64,000 nucleotides of DNA. It comes from Mycolicibacterium grossiae (GTDB lineage Bacteria > Actinomycetota > Actinomycetes > Mycobacteriales > Mycobacteriaceae). The number at the start of each line of letters is the position of its first letter. Within the stretch, counting starts at the first letter, position 1. A model generated the notes under the pieces. That model was given only the letters and a program-made list of their open reading frames with translations, did no database searches and was not told the origin of the DNA. The stretch spans positions 1,798,001 to 1,862,000 of the forward strand of contig NZ_CP043474.1 of assembly GCF_008329645.1 (NCBI RefSeq), read 5' to 3'. A program made the position numbers and the translations under genes. This document shows, piece by piece, positions 25,232 to 31,918 of this stretch.

Positions 25232-26641
25232 TCATCGTGGCGGCTCGGGATCCGGCGGCCAATCGACGAGGTCGTCGTCGCGGTGCAGCGGGTTGACTGC
25301 CGGTGGCGCGCCGCCGACGGACCACGCCAGCAGGCCGTCGTCGGTGACCGTGGTCGTGGCGTGCCCCCGGGTCGCCAACGCATGGTCGGTGCCGCAGGCG
25401 AAGAACAGGGCGTCGGCGTCGGTGCGACCGCCGTCCTCCCAGTCGGGGGCATGGTGTACTTCGCAGAGGTACCCGGGCGCCGTGCATCCCGGCCGCGTGC
25501 AGCCCCGGTCCCGAGCGTGGCAGACGATCCGCTGGTCGGCAGTCGCGATGCGCTTGCTGCGACCCAGGTACAGCGGCCGCTCGGAATGCCCGTCGAACAC
25601 GGCCAGGTAGTGGACCGAGTGCGCGGCCATCCGGATCAGGTCGCGCATCGGCAGCGCCGAGCCGCCTCCGGTACGTGCGGGCCGCGGCATCGCGAGGGCG
25701 GGATCGTCGATTGCCCGTGCGGCTCGCTCCAAGTCGTCGACGGTGGCCGTCGCGATCACGGTGACCGCGACGCCGCGATGGGTGCCCAGCGATCCGGACT
25801 GGATGCCGGTGCGCAACCCGAGTGCGAGGGCGTCGTGCAGGCGCTGGGCACCGGTCCGCGTATCGGTGGCCGCGTCGACGACGGCCTGCGCCGCGCCCGG
25901 CACGTGATGGCCCGGACGCACCGCGGCACCCACCGCCTCGAGGTAGGAGCGTGCCTCGGGATCCAGCCAGCCGCTGATGCGGCTCATGCCGTCAGCGCCC
26001 TGCCTCCCGAGCGTCACGCCGCGTCGCCGTGCGCGGTCGCGGTCGTCGAAGACGCCGTCGGGGTTGAGGGTGTCGGCAATGCGCTTCCCGACGACGGCGA
26101 CGAACGCGGAATCTTGTTCGCGCGCATGGTGCGTGAGTGCCCGCTCGACGTCGGCGCGGTGATTGGCGGCCACGTCGGGGAGACCGTCGAGTGCCTTGCA
26201 GACCTCGCGTACGTGGTCCTCACCGACGTCGCCGGCGTCCACCGCGTCGGCGAGCGTCGGCAACTCGGGCGGCGTCGGCGCACCGGACAGCGAGCGTCCC
26301 GGTCGGATCCGCGCGGCGATGCGGAACCGCCGGCTGACCTCGCTCGGCACGATACGCAAACGGCGCGCCAGCACGTCACGCAGTCGTACGCCGGGACCGC
26401 CGGGAAGTCGGTCGTCGCCATCCGGTGGATCGGCCAGCTCGCCGAAGATCCGGTAGGACAAGCCCCGGACGACGCGCTCCTGGTGCTCGAGGCGCTCCGC
26501 GACTTCGACGCGAAAGGCGTTGCCCACCATGTCCGTCGACGTCCCGCGAAGGCGGACCAGCGTCGCATCGACGAGGTCGAGGTCGGCCCGCACGCGGTCG
26601 CGCGCCGCATCGGCGACGAGAAAGGGGCTAGCAGCGGTCAT
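25232..26641 (-). CDS. 13E12-family HNH endonuclease (DUF222-HNH)
   Basis: Seen: 469 residues. An N-terminal DUF222 region (about 10-330) precedes a C-terminal HNH domain (about 390-440) with CxxPGCxxPxxxCEVHH, an acidic/Asp stretch, and CGTDH in the last His position. The second zinc-type Cys pair is complete (CTRPGC). This matches the 13E12 repeat family of mycobacteria and the position of Rv0336. A perfect LexA box lies 13 bases upstream of the start codon, so induction by DNA damage is expected. Nuclease activity is predicted, not shown, for this family. The family is repeated in many mycobacterial genomes; only one copy is in this window. Confidence 0.88.
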   Translation of the reverse strand: MTAASPFLVADAARDRVRADLDLVDATLVRLRGTSTDMVGNAFRVEVAERLEHQERVVRGLSYRIFGELADPPDGDDRLPGGPGVRLRDVLARRLRIVPSEVSRRFRIAARIRPGRSLSGAPTPPELPTLADAVDAGDVGEDHVREVCKALDGLPDVAANHRADVERALTHHAREQDSAFVAVVGKRIADTLNPDGVFDDRDRARRRGVTLGRQGADGMSRISGWLDPEARSYLEAVGAAVRPGHHVPGAAQAVVDAATDTRTGAQRLHDALALGLRTGIQSGSLGTHRGVAVTVIATATVDDLERAARAIDDPALAMPRPARTGGGSALPMRDLIRMAAHSVHYLAVFDGHSERPLYLGRSKRIATADQRIVCHARDRGCTRPGCTAPGYLCEVHHAPDWEDGGRTDADALFFACGTDHALATRGHATTTVTDDGLLAWSVGGAPPAVNPLHRDDDLVDWPPDPEPPR

Positions 26642-26654
26642 GCCATGACGGTAA

Positions 26655-26670
26655 TCGAACGTGCGTTCGA
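26655..26670 (-). promoter_or_regulatory. LexA (SOS) box
   Basis: TCGAAC-N4-GTTCGA (26655-26660, spacer GTGC, 26665-26670) is a perfect match to the mycobacterial SOS box. It sits just upstream of the HNH gene start at 26641. 13E12-type genes with such boxes belong to the LexA regulon in M. tuberculosis. Confidence 0.88.
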
Positions 26671-26843
26671 TGACGGCGACGAAGTTCCGCCCTGTGGATG
26701 AAGTCGCGACTGTGGATGAGTGGCCGTCAGCGGATGGATCCGTCGGTCGCCGGTCCTACTTTCGCCTCATGAACACGACGACGGACGGGAATCAACGGAT
26801 GACGAACGTGTCAGGTGAGCCTGCTGCGGTGGCCCTACCGTGA

Positions 26844-28133
26844 TCACTGACGGTAGGACGCCAGGAAGTTTCCGAGTCGGTCGATGGCGTTGGCCAGGTC
26901 GCGTGCCCACGGCAGGGTCACGATCCGAAGATGGTCGGGGGCGGGCCAATTGAAGCCGGTGCCCTGCGTGACGAGGATCTTCTCCTGCAGCAAGAGGTCG
27001 AGAACGAGTTGCTCGTCGTCGTGGATGTCGTGCACCTCGGGATCGAGGCGGGGGAACGCGTACAGCGCGCCCTCGGGCTTGACGCAGGACACCCCGGGGA
27101 TGTCGTTGAGCTTGTTCCACGCCACGTCGCGCTGCTCGAGGAGGCGGCCGCCGGGCAGTACCAGGTCCTCGATGCTCTGATGTCCGCCCAACGCGACCTG
27201 AATGGCGTGCTGCGCGGGCACGTTCGGGCACAGCCGCATGTTCGCCAGCAGGCTGATGCCCTCGAGGAAGCTCGACGCGTGTTCCTTCGGGCCGGTGATC
27301 ACCAGCCAGCCCGACCGGTAACCCGCGACGCGATAGGCCTTGGACAGACCGTTGAACGTGAGGGTCAGCAGGTCCGGCGCAAGCGTGGCCAGGCTGATGT
27401 GGGTCGCGTCGTCGTAGAGGATCTTGTCGTAGATCTCGTCCGCGAGCAGCAACAGCTGATGCTTGCGGGCGAGTTCGACCATCTGCTCCAGGATCTCGCG
27501 CTGATACACCGCCCCGGTGGGGTTGTTCGGGTTGATCACGACGAGCGCCTTCGTGCGTTCGGTGATCTTCGACTCCAGGTCGGCGATGTCGGGCTGCCAG
27601 CCCTGCGTCTCGTCGCACAGGTAGTGCACCGGCGTACCGCCGGCCAGCGACGTCGACGCCGTCCACAGCGGGTAGTCGGGCGCCGGGATGAGCACCTGGT
27701 CACCGTTGTCGAGCAGTGCCTGCAGCGTCATCGTGATGAGTTCGGAGACACCGTTGCCGAGGTAGACGTCGTCGACGTCGAACTTCGGAAAACCGTCGAC
27801 CAGCTCGTACCGCGTGAACACCGCCCGGCGCGCGGCCTGGATGCCCTTCGAGTCCGAGTAGCCCTGCGCGTGCGGCAACGCCTGGATCATGTCGCGCATG
27901 ATCACGTCCGGCGCCTCGAAGCCGAACGGCGCCGGATTGCCGATGTTCAGCTTGAGGATCCGATGTCCCTCGGCCTCCAGCCGGGCGGCGTGGTCGTGTA
28001 CCGGACCGCGGATCTCGTACAGGACGTCCTGCAGCTTCGACGACTGGGTGAAGGTGCGCTGCCGCGGCGTGTGACTCGCATGCCACGGCAGGTGTTGGGT
28101 GCTCACGTCCTTCATCGTCCCATCGCCGTCCAC
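26844..28133 (-). CDS. alaA: Alanine/aspartate-type PLP aminotransferase (AlaA-like; Rv0337c ortholog)
   Basis: PLP-dependent transaminase, fold type I, close to E. coli AlaA (glutamate-pyruvate transaminase). Annotated aspC in M. tuberculosis. Seen: 429 residues from GTG 28133; an ATG at 28115 would remove six residues. KLNIGNPAPFGFEAP, YLGNGVSELI, PAPDYPLWTA, VINPNNPTGAVY (cofactor-ring Asn), ADEIYDKILYDD (Asp and Tyr of the cofactor site), NGLSKAYRVAGYR with the Schiff-base Lys, and a C-terminal PAPDHLRIVTLP with the carboxylate-binding Arg are all present. It lies downstream of the iron-sulfur protein gene on the same strand, 18 bases away, a pairing kept in M. tuberculosis. Confidence 0.95.
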   Translation of the reverse strand: MDGDGTMKDVSTQHLPWHASHTPRQRTFTQSSKLQDVLYEIRGPVHDHAARLEAEGHRILKLNIGNPAPFGFEAPDVIMRDMIQALPHAQGYSDSKGIQAARRAVFTRYELVDGFPKFDVDDVYLGNGVSELITMTLQALLDNGDQVLIPAPDYPLWTASTSLAGGTPVHYLCDETQGWQPDIADLESKITERTKALVVINPNNPTGAVYQREILEQMVELARKHQLLLLADEIYDKILYDDATHISLATLAPDLLTLTFNGLSKAYRVAGYRSGWLVITGPKEHASSFLEGISLLANMRLCPNVPAQHAIQVALGGHQSIEDLVLPGGRLLEQRDVAWNKLNDIPGVSCVKPEGALYAFPRLDPEVHDIHDDEQLVLDLLLQEKILVTQGTGFNWPAPDHLRIVTLPWARDLANAIDRLGNFLASYRQ

Positions 28134-28151
28134 CGAATTAGGCTGTCGCCG

Positions 28152-31100
28152 TTAGCGCTTCCCCGGACGCCGTGCACCGGGCGCGATGCCCAGGCCCTTG
28201 ACCGGCACCGAGGGCGCCGCCGATTCGGCCGCTGGTGCGGTATCGCCGTTGGTCGCCGCATCGCCGTTCGACGACTGCTCCGCAGGCTCGTCGGCCTGCT
28301 CGGTGGCGGGTTCCGGGGTGGCGGCCGGCGCGGCAGCAGCCGGAGCCGCGGCCTTCTTCTGGCCCGGCTTCTTGATGCCGCCGGCCAGTCCGAGTCCACC
28401 CTTGGCGGTCGGCGGCTTCGGCGCAGCAGGCGCCTCGGGCTCGGCCGACACCTCGGCCGACGACGCCGTGGCCTCCGCGGGAGCGGCGCTGGTCTCGGCG
28501 TCCGCCGGTGCCGCGGGAGTCGCGGCGGCAGGAGCGGCCTTCTTGGCGCCGGGCTTCTTGATGCCGCCGGCCAGCCCGAGTCCGCCCTTGGCGGTCGCGG
28601 GCTTCGGCGAGGTGTCGGCGACGGCCTCGGACTCGGCGGGCGCAGCGTCCGCAGGTGCGGCCGAGGCGGCCGCCGGAGCGGCCTTCTTGGCGCCGGGCTT
28701 CTTGATGCCGCCGGCCATGCCGAGCCCGCCCTTGGCGACGGGCTTCGCCGGCGCCTCGGACGCGGTATCGGCCGGTGCCGCCTCGGCGGGTGCGGCCGAG
28801 GCGGCCGCCGGAGCGGCCTTCTTGGCGCCCGGCTTCTTGATGCCGCCGGCCATGCCCAGTCCGCCCTTGGCGGCAGCGGGCTTCGCGTCAGCCGGGGCCT
28901 CGCCGGCCGGTGCCGCCTCCTCGGTGGGAGGAGCGGACGCCGACGCCGACGGAGCCTTCTTTGCGCCGGGCTTCTTGACGCCGCCGGCCATGCCCAAGCC
29001 ACCCTTGGCGGGGGCGACGGGCGCCGCTTCCGGAGCCGCGGCGGCAGTGGCCTCCTCGGTCGGCACGTCGGCGGGCTCGTCGGGCAGCTCGGCAGCGGTC
29101 TTCTCGGCCGGTGCCTCTTCGGTCTTCGTGGCGGCACGCTGCTCGGCGCGCTCGGCGGACCACTTGGCCGCAGCGCCCTTCTCGGGGAGCGTGATCGCGT
29201 CCTTGTCCAACGCCCCCAGCAGCAGCTGCGCGACGTCGAGGACCTCGACCTCCTGCTTGCCGATCGCCTCGGCGCGGTCGCCGACACCGTCGGTCATCAT
29301 CACGCGGCAGAACGGGCAGCCGGTGGCGATCTTCTCGGCGTCGGTGTTGAGCGCCTCTTCGACGCGCTCGTGGTTGACGCGCTTGCCGATGTGCTCTTCC
29401 ATCCACATCCGCGCACCGCCGGCGCCGCAGCAGAGGCCGCGGTCGGCGTGCCGGGGCATCTCGGTCAACTTCGCGCCGGAGGCACCGATCAGCTCGCGCG
29501 GAGCGGAGTACTCCTTGTTGTGCCGGCCGAGGTAGCACGGATCGTGGTAGGTCACGTCCTGGCTGACCGAGGCCACCGGGACCAGCTTCTTGTCGCGGAC
29601 CAGCCGGTTCAGCAGCTGGGTGTGGTGCACCACGGTGTAATTGGCGCCCAGCTGCTTGTACTCGCGGCCGATGGTGTTGAAGCAGTGCGGGCAGGTGACG
29701 ACGATCTTGCGGTCGATGGTCTCGGTGCCCTCGAACAGCTCGTCGATGGTCTCCTTGTTCTGCGCGGCGAGCTGCTGGAACAGGAACTCGTTGCCGGAGC
29801 GGCGGGCGGAGTCGCCGTTGCAGCTCTCGGCCGAACCGAGAACCAGGAACTTGACGTCCGCGGCGGCGAGCAGCTCGGCGACCGCCTTCGTGGTCTTCTT
29901 GGCGCGGTCCTCGAAGGCGCCGGCGCAGCCGACGTAGAAGAGGTACTCGAAGCCGTCGAACGAGTCGACGTCCTCGCCGTACACCGGCACGTCGAAGTCG
30001 ACCTCGTTGATCCAGGCGGTGCGGTCACGCGCGCTGGCGCCCCACGGGTTGCCCTTGGTCTCGAGGTTCTTGAACAGGCCGCTCAGCTCGGCGGGGAACT
30101 CGGAGGCGACCATCACCTGGTAGCGGCGCATGTCGACGATGTGGTCGATGTGCTCGATGTCGACTGGGCACTGCTCGACGCAGGCGCCGCAGGTGGTGCA
30201 GGACCACAGGACGTCCGGGTCGATGACGCCACCCTCCTCGAGGGTGCCGACCAGCGGACGGGTCGCCTGCTCCGGGCCGGAGCCCATGATGCGCTCGAAG
30301 CCGGACTCGGGCACGTGATCGTGTGCGTGCTCGTCGTGCTTCTTCTCGCCCTTGAGGTTCTCGGCGAGACCGCCCTCGGGCGTGTTCTCCAGCGGCGACT
30401 CCTTGTCGCCGAGGATGTACGGCGCCTTCGCGAACAGGTGGTCGCGCAGGTTCATGATGACGAGCTTGGGCGACAACGGCTTTCCGGTGTTCCACGCCGG
30501 GCACTGCGACTGGCAGCGGCCACACTCGGTACACGTCGTGAAGTCGAGGTAGCCCTTCCAGGTGAAGTCCTCGATCTTGCCGCGGCCGAACACCGCGTCC
30601 TCGTCGGGATCCTCGAAGTCGATGTACTTGCCGTCGTGCTCCATCGGCAGCAGCGGACCCAGGGCGTTGGGCAGCCGCTTGAAGGTGACGTTGATCGGGG
30701 CGAGGCCGATGTGCAGGTGCTTGGAGTGCAGCACGATCAACAGGAACACCAGCATGACGCCGATGTGCAGCAGCAGGGCGACGCGCTCGATGATGATGTT
30801 CGGCGTCTCGCCGAGCGGCGACAGGATCGTGCCCATGCCGTGCGAGAAGAAGGCGCCCCAGCCGTAGGGCAGGTTCTCGGTGGCCACCGCGGCACCGCGG
30901 AACAGGGCGTACGTCCAGATGACGTTGAAGATCATGAAGAGGATCAGCCAGGCGCCGCCGGTATGCGAGCCGTAGAACCGCGAATCCCGGCCGTACTCCT
31001 TCGGTTCGGAGCGCAGGCGGATGATCGCGAAGACGATGATGCCGAACAGCACGGCCAGGGCGAAGAAGTCCTGCAGGAAGCCCAGGGCGTTCCAGTGACC

Positions 31101-31430
31101 GACGAACGGGATGGCGAACTTGGGGTAGAAGAGGACGCCGAACGCCTCGAGGTACACCGTCGCGAGGATGAAGAAGCCCCACATGGTGAAGAAGTGGGCG
31201 ATACCCGGGATCGACCACCGCAGCAGGCGGGTCTGGGCGAAGACCTCCTTGAACTGCGTGGTGATGCGCTCGGACAAATTGTCCTTGCGGGCGCCCTCGT
31301 CGATGGTCTTCGCGCCCGAGCGGATCAGGTTGGTCAACCAGAGCACGCGTTTGACGGCCAGCGCTCCCACGACCACCGTCGCCAGCACGCCTATGATCAT
31401 GGTGATCAGTACAAGGGTGTGCTCGTCCAC
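28152..31430 (-). CDS. Membrane (Fe-S) heterodisulfide-reductase-like oxidoreductase, Rv0338c type, with repeated C-terminal tail
   Basis: Predicted membrane electron-transfer enzyme. Seen: 1092 residues from GTG 31430 (GGAGG upstream). The N-terminal half has about six membrane helices like NarI/DsrM. Two 4Fe-4S cluster motifs follow, CTECGRCQSQCP (about 299) and CTTCGACVEQCP (about 410). Two CCG domains follow, with VGCAGAFED and CCGAGGARMW. From about residue 805 the protein ends in an Ala/Pro-rich tail with five full copies of KGGLGxAGGxKKPGxKKA and a degenerate sixth at the C-terminus. Rv0338c is about 880 residues, so the tail accounts for most of the extra length. The electron donor and acceptor are unknown. 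Family members are essential in M. tuberculosis. Confidence 0.9.
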   Translation of the reverse strand: MDEHTLVLITMIIGVLATVVVGALAVKRVLWLTNLIRSGAKTIDEGARKDNLSERITTQFKEVFAQTRLLRWSIPGIAHFFTMWGFFILATVYLEAFGVLFYPKFAIPFVGHWNALGFLQDFFALAVLFGIIVFAIIRLRSEPKEYGRDSRFYGSHTGGAWLILFMIFNVIWTYALFRGAAVATENLPYGWGAFFSHGMGTILSPLGETPNIIIERVALLLHIGVMLVFLLIVLHSKHLHIGLAPINVTFKRLPNALGPLLPMEHDGKYIDFEDPDEDAVFGRGKIEDFTWKGYLDFTTCTECGRCQSQCPAWNTGKPLSPKLVIMNLRDHLFAKAPYILGDKESPLENTPEGGLAENLKGEKKHDEHAHDHVPESGFERIMGSGPEQATRPLVGTLEEGGVIDPDVLWSCTTCGACVEQCPVDIEHIDHIVDMRRYQVMVASEFPAELSGLFKNLETKGNPWGASARDRTAWINEVDFDVPVYGEDVDSFDGFEYLFYVGCAGAFEDRAKKTTKAVAELLAAADVKFLVLGSAESCNGDSARRSGNEFLFQQLAAQNKETIDELFEGTETIDRKIVVTCPHCFNTIGREYKQLGANYTVVHHTQLLNRLVRDKKLVPVASVSQDVTYHDPCYLGRHNKEYSAPRELIGASGAKLTEMPRHADRGLCCGAGGARMWMEEHIGKRVNHERVEEALNTDAEKIATGCPFCRVMMTDGVGDRAEAIGKQEVEVLDVAQLLLGALDKDAITLPEKGAAAKWSAERAEQRAATKTEEAPAEKTAAELPDEPADVPTEEATAAAAPEAAPVAPAKGGLGMAGGVKKPGAKKAPSASASAPPTEEAAPAGEAPADAKPAAAKGGLGMAGGIKKPGAKKAAPAAASAAPAEAAPADTASEAPAKPVAKGGLGMAGGIKKPGAKKAAPAAASAAPADAAPAESEAVADTSPKPATAKGGLGLAGGIKKPGAKKAAPAAATPAAPADAETSAAPAEATASSAEVSAEPEAPAAPKPPTAKGGLGLAGGIKKPGQKKAAAPAAAAPAATPEPATEQADEPAEQSSNGDAATNGDTAPAAESAAPSVPVKGLGIAPGARRPGKR
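28160..29010 (-). repeat. In-gene repeat encoding KGGLGxAGGxKKPGxKKA units
   Basis: Five near-identical coding units of about 54 bases (near 28350, 28540, 28690, 28830 and 28970) are spaced by 100-210 bases of Ala/Pro-rich spacer. A shortened sixth lies at the stop. Codon usage stays in frame throughout. Confidence 0.8.
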
Positions 31431-31918
31431 CGCGCGCCTCCAAGTTCGTGGCCACCGGCGGAACGCCAGGCCGTATTACTCGCCGGTAACTTAATGCTAG
31501 ATGCCTGCTCATAGTTGCATCCGAGCTGTGAACGACGCTATGAAGGCTGACCTAACTAGCCGGTTGGCAGGTCCCGCGTTCTCGCGGGGTCTCCGACCCT
31601 GGTCGCGGACACCGTCGGTGCTGGTGAACTACGTTGCCGACGTTGCTTGTCGGTGCCGAGGCGTAGTGGGCGTCTGAATTGCTTCAGCGACCGGTCAGCG
31701 AACGTTCAGAGTGGTCAGCATCACAGGACGCGCCGAGGCGCCGTGCCGCGCCGTCGGCGCGTCGCCGTCCGCGTACCGCCCGCCGACTTCGCGTACGGCG
31801 CCGAGCCCGCGCGCCACAAAGTCCGCGCCGCGAGCCCGCGCATCACGAAGCCTGCGCCGCGAGCCCGCGCATCACGAAGCCCGCGCCACGGATCCGCGCC
31901 AGACCCCCACCGAAACGT
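31431..31918. other. Intergenic region between iniR and the Fe-S gene
   Basis: About 490 bases upstream of the leftward Fe-S gene and downstream of the leftward iniR. The Fe-S gene promoter must lie here; the AT-richer stretch 31470-31520 is the likely place. A three-copy 29-base tandem repeat occupies 31803-31889. No supportable gene. Confidence 0.5.
31803..31889. repeat. 29-base tandem repeat, three copies
   Basis: Three head-to-tail 29-base units at 31803-31831, 31832-31860 and 31861-31889. Copies 2 and 3 differ at two positions; copy 1 is more diverged. They start GAGCCCGCGC and end GCGCC(G/A)C. There are no spacers, so this is a minisatellite, not a CRISPR. Confidence 0.85.

Noticed and set aside
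25232..26641. 13E12 gene as an insertion sequence or part of a prophage
   Set aside because: No flanking inverted or direct repeats, transposase, integrase or phage genes; it occupies the Rv0336 position in conserved synteny.
26931..31514. A 1527-codon open frame on the plus strand antisense to the aminotransferase and Fe-S genes
   Set aside because: It is the complement of two well-recognised genes; its length comes from high GC and the repeat-rich tail. No domain is seen.
31803..31889. Possible CRISPR array
   Set aside because: Only three units, joined head to tail with no spacers, and no cas genes nearby.
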